From assembly GCF_000003605.2 (NCBI RefSeq), contig NW_003150757.1, positions 206,938 through 224,410 on the forward strand: DNA of 17,473 nt, written 5' to 3'. Made by a program: the position numbers and the translations under genes. Source of the stretch: Saccoglossus kowalevskii (Eukaryota > Hemichordata > Enteropneusta > Harrimaniidae). How positions within the stretch are numbered: the stretch's first letter is position 1; each line of letters starts with the position of its first letter. Of the stretch, positions 1-9,424 are shown one piece after another. The notes under the pieces were generated by a model. The model searched no databases, was not told the origin of the DNA, and saw nothing but the letters and a program-made list of their open reading frames with translations.

Positions 1-310
1 CACCTTATATGAAAAAAAAAGTCTTTAGTTATGTTATTTTTCGCTCGTCTGGCCCAAAAGAAAATTCGATTTAATCCTGGTTTCGATACAGGCCTTTTTA
101 CAGACGCGGATTTATAGGGGGGATTCTAAACAACGCAAACGCGTCAATAACTCTCACACAATACACAAACGAATGTCACCAAATATATCCACAAATTACG
201 TTTTAATGAAACAGCAAATGAACGTAAATTTATAACAATATTTTAACGGTATTAAATACGAACTCATTATAAACTTTCTTTGAACACTACAGTCCAGCTA
301 AGTTGATCAT
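1..310. other. AT-rich flank, no gene seen
   Basis: This stretch lies 3' of the minus-strand recombinase remnant and would be its 3' untranslated or flanking DNA. I see no ORF, RNA gene or repeat. No clear AATAAA polyadenylation signal is visible on the minus strand directly after the stop codon. Confidence 0.5.
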
Positions 311-514
311 TTACTGACCGTCCGACAACGGGCGTTTTCTTGGAGCTGTTGTTGTAGCCGCAGGTAGAGACACGTTGATTTCACGGTTGTTAAAAATCGT
401 AGTCGGTGAAAGAGAAACAATTGGTTGACAAGAAGCAGTTTGGTTTACAGTTTCAGATTCTGGCGTAGCTCAATTAAGAATATCTGAAATGCACCGATGA
501 TCTTCCGTGAAGAC

Positions 515-522
515 AGTATCGT
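515..522. repeat. Target-site duplication, copy 1
   Basis: AGTATCGT, identical to 570-577 and directly abutting the 13-bp terminal inverted repeat of the small inserted element. Confidence 0.65.
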
Positions 523-569
523 CACAGTCAGCTGGCATCGGTGTCGCTGGATACACCCAGCTGACTGTG
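523..569. mobile_element. 47-bp TIR element with 8-bp target duplication (micro-MITE-like)
   Basis: The ends are perfect 13-bp inverted repeats, CACAGTCAGCTGG (523-535) and CCAGCTGACTGTG (557-569), around a 21-bp centre. The element is flanked by identical 8-bp direct repeats AGTATCGT at 515-522 and 570-577. An 8-bp duplication is typical of hAT, P and Merlin-type DNA transposons; the TIR itself does not settle which. Removing the element and one direct repeat (55 bp, that is 3n+1) joins the two halves of the recombinase frame, which independently supports an insertion. At 47 bp it is smaller than ordinary MITEs and has no coding capacity. An alternative is a templated filler made during break repair. 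Confidence 0.65.
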
Positions 570-577
570 AGTATCGT
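570..577. repeat. Target-site duplication, copy 2
   Basis: AGTATCGT, the second copy of the 8-bp direct repeat. It overlaps the codon of the putative catalytic Tyr (576-578) and the two codons after it in the minus-strand recombinase remnant. Confidence 0.65.
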
Positions 578-784
578 AGTGCTGTAAACTTGACACGTTT
601 TTGTGACCAGTTATCTTTATGATTGGTTGTGGTGGAATGCCAGCTTTTGTCAGGGTAATAATGAGCCCAACTGGTCTTTTGGTATATTTCCAATCCACTG
701 AATAATATCGTCAGCCATTATCGGAGCGCAGACTCAAATTACGCGCGTTGTTTGTAGACAGAAAGTAGTTCCAGGAAATAGACG

Positions 785-806
785 CATTTACCATATATGG
801 TAAATG
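785..806. promoter_or_regulatory. 22-bp perfect palindrome with CArG box
   Basis: Positions 785-806 are a perfect 22-bp palindrome. Its centre, CCATATATGG (791-800), fits the CArG consensus CC(A/T)6GG bound by SRF/MADS-box factors. It lies about 70 bp upstream of the minus-strand ATG at 718, a plausible promoter position for the recombinase-like gene. CpG-containing sequence (ACAACGCGCG on the minus strand) lies between them. The match is exact, but function is inferred only from the motif. Confidence 0.4.
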
Positions 807-3800
807 GGGCCTGGGCGTGATATAGAAAATTATTGCACGGCTTGCGCATCAGGATTCCCATAGTGTTACGAGGGCGGGCAATACAAGGTATATGATAAAA
901 CTTAATTACTGCATTAGTCACAGCAACATTTTACTGTTTCCAGGCAAAAGCAGCATCAATATTCCTATGCGTATTATTATTATTTTTTTTTTTTTAGTAA
1001 GTTCTTTCCTTGGCACCAAACATGTAATCTTAATATCATAAATACATTGGAATAAGAATCCCTCTATTACGCAAAGTATACAAGCCATGTTCCTATTGGT
1101 CATTGTGTATAAATACAAATATGTCTAGTATATCCAAATTGAAATTGAGGTTTAAGTGGTTTCTGTCATTGAAGCGTCTTTTTTTTACATGTGTGCACGA
1201 TCTGCTGTATGCCACAATAGCTATTGTATTAAAGTAAATAACTAGCGTAGTAGTTGGTATAACAAAAGCTTTCAACAATTAGTCCATCTGTTAATGCTGT
1301 ATTTGCATATTTTTCAATAATTATTATACTGTAAAATACTTTATTTTCGCTTGGAATTAATTTTTGAAAATATTCTGAAAGAATGATTCAGTGAAAATAA
1401 AACCATCAAATATACCTTTTTTCCTATATTTTACATTCAACTTGTCAAAAATCAGTGAAAATGAATTCCATACAAAACACCCAAAAAGTCTTTACAGTGA
1501 AAAATAATTCCGGCTATTAAAAATAAAGGATTTTACAGTACAATAATGTTGTCCAATACAATGTATATTTGGACATTTGTAATTTTTATTCTTGTTGATT
1601 TTTTCAAAATAAAATTTAAGTTGTACTGAGTGTGCCATTAGGTGGGTTGGGTATGGCGGAGGGTAAAATTTAATGCTGATATCAATTATTATGATATGGG
1701 GTTATAATAAGGACAAGGTCATTCTGACATTGGATTGGTTTCAGATTCTGTGTATGGTAAACATATGAGGAAATCTAATTAGCGACAATAACTACAACTA
1801 TAAATATGTTTGTTTTTTTTAAATTTTATTTCCGATAACCTTGTTTCCCAGAAGTGTCACCTTGACCCACCTTTCCCCCAACCTATTAATGGTAAATTGG
1901 TCCCTTCAAATGAATAATTATAATCTAATAACAGCATGGCGCACTGACGTTTTTGCAAAACAACAAATCTGTCAACAACAAAAAACATACACAGAACAGC
2001 AGTATGCCAATGGGTTTAATATCAATTGTTTTATTATTTGTGATATTTAATCTTATAGTAGCTTACAATATTATTCTTATACTTTCCTGTATGAATGCGT
2101 GACTACTGCCACCCGGTAACTGCCCACACATCTGTATAACAAAACCAATATGCTATGTGGCATTGCCAATTTCATTAGGGTTCACGTTGTGACTTTTCAT
2201 AATGTTAGTGATAGCTATTTCATAGGTTAAATTTACTTTCACACTTTTCAAATCCGTGAGGTTACTTCTACTGACCAATATAACCATGAAATATGTTGAC
2301 AATGTGGATGGGCAATGAGAAAGTTATTGCAGAATATGTTCTCACTAGAAAAAATTACGATGGCACAAGATAAAAAAAATAAGAATCCAATCATCTTGAT
2401 TTCATACCAGCAATTCTTACAAGATAGATGTAAATACTGAAAAAAAATGAGCGCAATGATGCTATCTTACAGGCATTGTTTTGGTTGATATTTCTTTGGC
2501 ACGGTGGTGCTGATAATCCCTTTCAAAAGGGTTCAAAACTTTGCCATTTTTAAACCCACTTAACGTCAGAATAACAAGTTCTCTTACATTGTCATAAATA
2601 GACACAAAAAGCACAAGACAGATTTTGAAACAACAGACACAGATTAAGGGGGGGATTGGTATTAGGTGATTAGTTACATGACAGTCTCTCAATGCTAGGT
2701 ACTGTCAAAATAAAATGTGCGCAAACATCAGGGTCAACGGAATATCTACTTTGATATTTCACAATATTGAGCAAAAAAAAACAGCATCTTTTTGACACAT
2801 TTTATGTTTTTAGCTTGTTCTAGAAAGAAGTTTCACCAGTGAATGCTTATGTTTTAAACAAAACTTTTGATTGAAATTCAAAACTACTATAATTTTAACA
2901 AATATGGGATTGTTTTTTTATTTTGAAAATTCAAACTTTAATATTTGGATACTGCATTCATGGATTTGCACTAATGGCAGTTTGTGTGAGACTGGTAACA
3001 CAAATGGTGTCTAAACATAATATACAGCATAATAGGCACAATTGATCATTCATCCCTTCATGCCGGTACTTTTACACACAGAAGGCCTTGACACAAATTA
3101 TAAACAAAGAAACAAAAATCCATTCATCATTCTGAAAAGCTATTAATAATAAGGCTAATTTTTTTTCCACTGGTATTGGAGTTATTGTATTGTTATTGAG
3201 TTATTGGAGCCATAGTTGCCGATCAGTGATGTCGTCATTTGATGTAAGGATGAGACAAGTATCAATTCATTTTGTCCAAACTCCCAATCACACCATGGGG
3301 GTACATATAATGGTGAAGTTGTCAAATCGATTGTAAAAAATGCAAGTTTTGCTCGTTCATCATCGCATTTTGGAATGAAATCTTTTAGAAAGAGTTACAG
3401 ATTTTATGACCAAATTGGCCACCAGCTGGCAGTTAACTGCAAAAAAACTTGGTCGTGCTTCCACGTTCGTTTGTATGAAATTTAGGGTAGGGTTGATAAC
3501 TTCACAATGGTAGACAATGGTGGGTTGAATTGCAAATGAATTCCTATCCAAAAGTCAAAACAATAAATTCTGACAGAGAACAATCCTGTCCGGCAACAAG
3601 CATATTCCATCTGCATCAACAAGCAGAGATCAATATGTTATAACACCAGATAGAAAATTCATATATGTGTTTTTAGTGTTACCAAGGTAACCAGCATGAA
3701 TGCACTTGAGACATCATGGCTTTACCCCTTTGAGTATAAAATAAAAAATGTTGTTAATTTTGAACCAAATGAACATAATCTCCAATTTGCTACCTGTCTT

Positions 3801-4740
3801 GATCAGAATTATTAAAAAAAAAATAATGCACTTTGTGAATGGTGCGCCAAAAGTTGATTGGTTATTAGTCGAACCAGAACCAGAACAGTGAAACTGACTT
3901 CTAACCCAGTCCCCTAGAACACATGTGAAGGGCACTTTGGAAAAGGAGGAATCTTTGAGGTGCATGACATGTCACGTCACATTCAATATGAGACCCATGC
4001 TACATATAAAACAACATGTAAAATACATTATTTGTTTAAAATTGAATGAGCAATGACTATAATAATGCTTTTATATTATTTACATTTAAGCTTCCAGTGA
4101 GAATAAAATACAAATGTCTGTGTCAAAGTTCATTCGGTAGGTTAACGTTCCAATGATAATTTTAACTGTTCAGTTTTCTTTAATATGAAATCATATTTGC
4201 ATGAATACAAACAGAAATTATTGCTGTTTCACATGGACTACAAAATAACAAAATGATATTTTCAATATTTGATATTAATAAAACCGCAGTAATTAAAGCG
4301 CAGTAATTAAAGCACAGTGGTCGTCGCGCAGTGCGTGTTCGAATTTATGTAAATAAACAATGTATTTTACATGCGTTGTATACGTCGCTATGAGTCCTTT
4401 AATCAAATTTATTATGTAGTTGTATCCTTGAAAATACAATCAATGTTTGTATTATTGATATGCAAATAATATGGTAAATAAAAAACATAAATCTATCTGC
4501 GGTGTTCATGTAGTATTCAAATTAATACATAATATGTATGTGTAATCTGAAAAAAAACTTGGTAACAAATGTTGGTAGGAAATGGTTTCATTAAATTGGT
4601 TTTAAAAAACGTGAATCTACGTTTCTATGAAGTTTTTGAAACTGGCAATATGCAAATTATTATGTTTATTCAATTACTGCCATGCAAATCACATTAGCCA
4701 AAAATATGGATGTCAAAGCTCATGTATTTGAAATATCGTG
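807..4740. other. Long AT-rich stretch, no gene supported
   Basis: Open frames here are short (under 85 codons), overlap each other on both strands and show no recognisable domain or codon pattern. Simple sequence includes an (ATT)n and T13 run at 972-995 and several A/T homopolymers. A 14-bp direct duplication sits at 4285-4312. I see no RNA gene or mobile-element end that I can support. Confidence 0.5.
4285..4312. repeat. Two-copy 14-bp tandem repeat
   Basis: The unit CGCAGTAATTAAAG occurs twice in a row (4285-4298, 4299-4312), followed by a partial variant third copy beginning CACAGT. Confidence 0.8.
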
Positions 4741-4950
4741 TATTCTTGGATGTTTAGAGAAGGCAGGCATGTGACACGTAATGGACGTAGATATACAATA
4801 TAGCATATTGTATTCTTGGATGTTTAGAGAAGGCAGGCATGTGACACGTAATGGACGTAGATATACAATATAGCATATTGTATTCTTGGATGTTTAGAGA
4901 AGGCAGGCATGTGACACGTAATGGACGTAGATATACAATATAGCATATTA
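4741..4950. repeat. Three-copy 70-bp tandem repeat, near identical
   Basis: Copies run 4741-4810, 4811-4880 and 4881-4950. They differ only at the last base (G, G, A), so the triplication is recent or homogenised. Each unit begins TATTCTTGGATG and ends with a small hairpin, CAATAT-AGC-ATATTG (6-bp arms, 3-nt loop; last base changed in copy 3). The minus strand stays open through all copies, but the product is just a translated repeat. Confidence 0.95.
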
Positions 4951-5042
4951 TTTTCTGCATTTGTTGGTAAACATTTTCATTGCTAAAGCAAAATTTTAAG
5001 TAGGTCATTGACCTTTAAGTAGCGTGATTACACATCAGTGTA

Positions 5043-5106
5043 GTCTGAATCACAGTGATAGAGGGACTGTGTCTGAACCACAGTGATAGAGGGACTGTGT
5101 CTGAAC
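5043..5106. repeat. 28-bp tandem repeat, about 2.3 copies
   Basis: The unit starts GTCTGAA and contains CACAGTGATAGAGGGACTGT. Copies are 5043-5070 and 5071-5098 with one mismatch (T/C), then a partial copy to 5106. It lies about 90 bp downstream of the 70-bp tandem repeat. Confidence 0.92.
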
Positions 5107-5995
5107 TAATGCTGGAGAATGACGCCTCAGGCTTAATCCCTAATACATGAGATGTGCAACACACCTTAATCCAAATCCCCAGCACACGTTATCAACGTCT
5201 GTCCCCGTTCATACGCATGTGACCTTCCATCTCGTGAACGTCTCGCAATTTCCTTCACATGCATATTCTAAGCTTGTACTCCCGTGGCGGTCCTATACCT
5301 AATTCTACTTGCCATGCAATTGTCAAGCTTTCCTGTATCATGCTTCGCCTTAGCGTAGTCATTCCTTGTTCAGCAAGTGACCTGAATATATCCGCCAAAC
5401 GCTACCTCATAATTCAAGCATTCAACTTTTGCATTCTATTAATGTGTATCTGCATTTCATCATTATTTCAATAAAGTTAAGGGGATGAGGGTTGTCATCG
5501 CAGTGCATATGCGCACCACTTGGTTAACATGCTGCTGCCATTCTTCGTGAATAAAAAAGTCAAACATGCGACTCTGTGCACAGAACTGATATCCACAACG
5601 ATGGTACCTGGCAATTTTGTAATAACAAGAAAGCCATTGGAATTGAAATTCCCTGGCAACTTTACCAGATGAAAGTCTATATCTGCAATAGTGTTTCAGA
5701 TTTATTTATGCATTTTTAATTAGGTGACATGACCATACAATGTATATGGTTCATTAAACATGTTGATCAGCTCCAGTGTGCAGTGTCTTCAATATAACAC
5801 GATGTGAATTTCTATCTGCAATAATCCTTCTGTCACAACTCTGTACAGCTTATGGACATTCAGAAATACAGACCTGTGAACGATTGCTGGTAACTGATAT
5901 AACCCCTACCAGCACTAACATGTGCTGGGGATAACAAGGTCATGTCATGTGATGGGATTTCAGACCCTGTTATTCAATAGTAAACAACACTGAAA
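5107..5995. other. No gene supported; slightly more GC-rich segment
   Basis: From about 5107 to 5480 the base composition is visibly less AT-rich than the flanks. A 71-codon plus-strand ORF (5259-5474) lies within it but shows no recognisable motif. A short perfect inverted repeat, CCAGCAC/GTGCTGG with a 6-nt loop, is at 5909-5928. The segment could be a piece of an unidentified repeat; I cannot assign it. Confidence 0.4.
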
Positions 5996-6790
5996 TGTTT
6001 CAGCCATTTTGATGCAGAACTTGGAACAAATGCAAGATGATAAGAGTGACAAGATGTATAATTATGTAGTTGTAAAGTTTAAATACAATCAGTCAAAGAC
6101 ATGCCAGACACAAGGCTCTAGAATACCATTAATAATTACAAAATTTCTGTCATTTGGCATTTTTTATTCGATCTGAAAAACATTCTGGATATATTATGTA
6201 CCTATTAATTATGTTAGGAGGATCTATTTTAACATTAAAATGGCCGCCATTCAGCCATCTTGAATCAGATTGTCAATAAATGAATGTACATACATGTGTG
6301 TTTTGTATGTGTGCATATATGTATATGATGTATACGGTTTGACACTGTCATAGTCAAAGATATGGCCTGGACACAGCATATTTTGAATACGATCTGAAAA
6401 ACAGAATCATGTGTAACAAGGTCCTGTTATGTTCGATGCATGTATGAAATGAATGAAATCCACCAATACACACCCGAAATCCGGTTCCGGAAAGGCAGAA
6501 ATGCTTAAGTTTGATGAATTATCCGCACAAACATGGCCGCCGTTCGGCCATCTTTAATTGTATTATGAAACAAATGGGTACACATGTATATCCCAAAATG
6601 TGTGATGGATACATGAAATTTGAATGAGTTCAGGCAAGGCATGTTGGAGATACAGGTGGGGGACGTATACACGCACTGAGGTCAATGCATATATTCCTGA
6701 CCTAATGACCTTGTTTATCCACACTGTACTTTGACTCTGTTCAAATACAGCAGCAGGATACACTACATCACTCATAAAAATAACTTTCAC
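5996..6790. repeat. Degenerate array I of the ~170-bp hairpin-headed repeat family
   Basis: Hairpin heads lie at 6237-6261 (AAAATGGCCGCCATTCAGCC...) and 6529-6555 (ACATGGCCGCCGTTCGGCC...), with a half-motif near 6000. The body at about 6385-6530 is of B type (GATCTGAAAAACA ... CCGGTTCCGG ... GCAGAAATGCTTAAG) and those at 6262 and 6556 are of A type. Copies are well diverged and partly rearranged. The end, with TACACGCACTGAGGTCAA, resembles the end of the 11030-11420 copy (TACACGCAGAGAGGTCAAA), so the family may have a defined 3' end. Confidence 0.7.
6282..6336. repeat. Alternating purine-pyrimidine (TG/TA-rich) tract
   Basis: Runs of alternating TA, TG and CA steps (TACATACATGTGTG, GCATATATGTATATG) form an imperfect microsatellite inside an A-type monomer. 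It could adopt non-B DNA; no other role is apparent. Confidence 0.5.
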
Positions 6791-8319
6791 ATGCTACAAA
6801 TATCAGAGGAAGGCCATGGAATTCTGTCATATTATTAAAAATAATATTTCTTTTGTCTGATTTAAAGACATCATAATACAAGTGCCAGTACAACAGACAG
6901 ATGGTAATGTTGCATGTGAATAAATCATCAATATAGAACAGCTGTCTTTATTTCAACCAGATACTAATTTGTGAGGCATATGTTGCGGATTAGAAGCTGA
7001 CAATGAGTCCACAAATCATGAGTATAGCCTAGTAACCCAGAAAGGTGTTGAAAATAACATATTGCAGACATAGTGATCAATTATTGAAAGCGAAATATTA
7101 AATTACGTTTTTGTTTTTTTGCATTCGTAATTAATGTTTTGGAGTCTACTAACAAATACTTTGAGACAATTCTTTTTCACGCTTGGTTATTCATTTAATT
7201 ATATTAGTATACACTATTGTAGATGCTTTCAAGGACGTTTTTCTTTACGATTCCAATCTGTTACCGATAGTTTACCTGCTATTGTCCTCATTGTAATGAC
7301 ACAAAACGAACAACTGATGTTCGGTCCAAATAGCTGTGTACGAAACTCATGACATGTGGACAAACTGAAAAACTAATTTTTCGAATCAGAGAAGGAGGTG
7401 ATATTCCTTTTAAGGTTGTGTGGGGGAGATATTTATTTCACAGGGACGAGAGCGTAGAGACATGGTATTTACAGTTCCTATGAAATGCCCACCAAATACA
7501 TTTATGTTTTTGTTTTTTGTTTCCCTGAAATGGACACCTGGGAGAAAAATTCAATCTACATAATAAATCATATTTGAGACAAATAAAAAAAAGATTGTGT
7601 TAACTGTAGACATGCCCCTTCCTACTTTCAGTATTTTCGGACTTTTGACTTCTTCTAAAGTGAAATGGCGCCACCACATGTCAGACAAAGAAAGGAAGCT
7701 ACATGAATGTATGTGCTATGTAATTGATATAGTAAAAACTTGTAGTTGTAAAAACTATTCCTAAAATCATGCTTGTAATGTTAGGAATTAAGAGAAAATC
7801 AAGGAAGTGAGTGAATTTCTGTCAATTGGTTTTAGTCCCCGGGTGAAAAACATTTGGCCTACTGATGGCTCTATACTGCAAACTGCATGGCTTATGGTAC
7901 AGATTACTAAACTGCTCACAAAGCGATGTTGGCAATTAAAAAAAAAAACTAGTTACAAATTGCCAAGAACTTCTGCCTTGCCATGAGCTCTGAAACATTT
8001 ATGATGAAAGTAGTTGTGTTTAAGTCGTGGGTAATAGATTTAAGTTCTGGTTTTTGTAAAATCATTACTCTCAGTTCTGATGCAAGTGACCAGACAACTT
8101 TGTATGGTAACTTTCTATTTCCCTTGCAAAAAATGGACTCTATATTGAGTAATGTACATTAAACAGAAAAGCTAAGAAAGAAATATACAATTTTACAAAA
8201 AACAAACATGTTATCATGTACTAATGAATATGCAAGTAGTTGTATACCGGTAGTTTACGAAGCACAATGACGGAGTCACAAAGCCCCAAACAAGGTGTAT
8301 TAAACACAAATGAATGGGT
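6791..8319. other. AT-rich, no gene supported
   Basis: Only short ORFs occur (the longest, 72 codons at 7134-7352 plus strand, shows no motif or compositional sign of coding). No RNA gene, tandem array or mobile-element terminus could be supported by eye. Confidence 0.5.
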
Positions 8320-8645
8320 TATGTGCTATGCAAATTACATATGGCTATTCACTTTCAAACCAAAACTAATCTTGTCAGAGCATTGTCCCCTGGCATCAAT
8401 GTACCAACTTTCATTGAAATACAATAATTAGTTTGAGATGTTAATGGAAATTACTGACAATGAGCTATGTAAATTAGGTAATTAATATGCAACCAAATCT
8501 GCTATGTATAAAGTTTCATTGAAATGAGATGATTGGCTCTTGATATATCAATGTGATTATTATGGAAATTAGCTAATTAGTATACACAGATTTCAATTGT
8601 GCATTGCCAACGTACTAAATTTCCTTGAAATGCAATGATTAATTT
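8320..8645. repeat. Degenerate ~105-bp tandem repeat, about three copies
   Basis: The motif TTTCATTGAAATACAATAAT recurs as related forms starting near 8409, 8513 and 8620, and a GGAAATTA/GTAAATTA motif recurs at about 8330, 8469 and 8565, giving a period of roughly 96-107 bp. Copies are strongly diverged. The phrase TGTACCAACTTTCA (8399 onward) resembles TGTACCAAGTTTCA in the B monomer of the 170-bp family, so the two may share ancestry. Confidence 0.55.
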
Positions 8646-8690
8646 TTGAGAAAAAAACAGAAAAATAACTCTTTAGTATGAAAAGTAATA

Positions 8691-9058
8691 AAGTGTAGAA
8701 CTAGCATGTAAAGTGTAGAACTAGCATGTAAAGTGTAGAACTAGCATGTAAAGTGTAGAACTAGCATGTAAAGTGTAGAACTAGCACGTAAAGTGTAGAA
8801 CTAGCATGTAAAGTGTAGAACTAGCATGTAAAGTGTAGAACTAGCATGTAAAGTGTAGAACTAGCATGTAAAGTGTAGAACTAGCATGTAAAGTGTAGAA
8901 CTAGCATGTAAAGTGTAGAACTAGCACGTAAAGTGTAGAACTAGCATGTAAAGTGTAGAACTAGCATGTAAAGTGTAGAACTAGCATGTAAAGTGTAGAA
9001 CTAGCACGTAAAGTGTAGAACTAGCATGTAAACTGTACAACTAGCATGTAAACTGTAC
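8691..9058. repeat. 20-bp minisatellite, 18 copies plus partial
   Basis: The unit AAGTGTAGAACTAGCATGTA repeats at an exact 20-bp period from 8691 to 9050 with a partial unit to 9058. Units 5, 12 and 16 carry CACGTA instead of CATGTA. Only the 3' edge is degenerate (unit 18 reads AACTGTACAA). The near-perfect period and single recurring variant point to recent expansion. There is no spacer between units. Confidence 0.97.
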
Positions 9059-9424
9059 TTCCTTATTTAGAAAATTTGTACTAAGTAGTGACTACATGCA
9101 GGCAAAGTATTCACTAAGGCAGTACTCCGGTCAATACGATCATCATACTGCCTTTGCGCATTGATTGTGGTTATTTGGTAATTTAACACATTTCAAATGA
9201 TATGGTAACAAGCCATGCATGGCACAGTCCCCGTTAGTTATTAAATTTAAGATCTATAGTTTTGTTTATAGTAATATAGTTGGAACATAAACAAGTCAGA
9301 CATATGATTCCAGAAGCTGATGCTTGATTATGATTTTTTTTAACATTCAATCATCTTGTATCTGATCACCAAATGAGTACTTGTCTATATTGAGAGATAT
9401 TGCTCTGGAACAGCATTAATTAAA
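9059..9424. other. No gene seen; one short inverted repeat
   Basis: AT-rich DNA between two repeat arrays. A perfect 9-bp inverted repeat, AAGGCAGTA (9116-9124) and TACTGCCTT (9146-9154), with a 21-nt spacer, is the only structure I could find. Confidence 0.45.

Larger units (their letters stand above)
311..718 (-). pseudogene. Tyrosine-recombinase (Crypton/DUF3504-like) C-terminal remnant, disrupted
   Basis: Reading the minus strand, residues KAGIPPQPIIKITGHKN followed by SSLQHYDT match the C-terminal signature of metazoan Crypton-derived tyrosine recombinases (DUF3504, as in ZMYM/KIAA1958-type proteins): the box with TGH (His codon 605-603) and a downstream Tyr (codon 578-576) at the expected place for the catalytic nucleophile. 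The frame then breaks at a 47-bp insertion (523-569) and resumes as VFTEDHRCISDIL. After one in-frame TGA (472-470) it continues through a Ser/Thr/Pro-rich tail to a basic end, PRKRPLSDGQ, and a stop at 313-311. At the 5' side an ATG (718-716) opens a different 22-codon frame (MADDIIQWIGNIPKDQ...), perhaps the original N-terminus brought close by an internal deletion. The usual upstream catalytic Arg region is missing or unrecognisable. The family is fairly sure from the TGH...HYD pattern; the 5' structure is inference. It is not functional as it stands. Confidence 0.62.

Noticed and set aside
445-693. 82-codon minus-strand ORF as a real protein
   Set aside because: It is an alternative frame over the recombinase remnant; the recognisable TGH...HYD signature is in a different frame.
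918-1278. Overlapping minus-strand ORFs of 61-66 codons
   Set aside because: They contain poly-Lys/Ile from a T-rich run and have no recognisable feature.
4305-4350. tRNA gene or SINE head
   Set aside because: AGCACAGTGG resembles an A box and GTTCGAATTT a B box, but they are only about 17 bp apart, there is no anticodon arm and no acceptor stem pairing.
4754-5008. 84-codon minus-strand ORF
   Set aside because: It is a translation of the 70-bp tandem repeat (70 bp is not a multiple of three, so each copy is read in a different frame).
8691-9058. CRISPR or iteron-type origin
   Set aside because: Continuous 20-bp tandem units with no spacers, no replication gene, no plasmid features.
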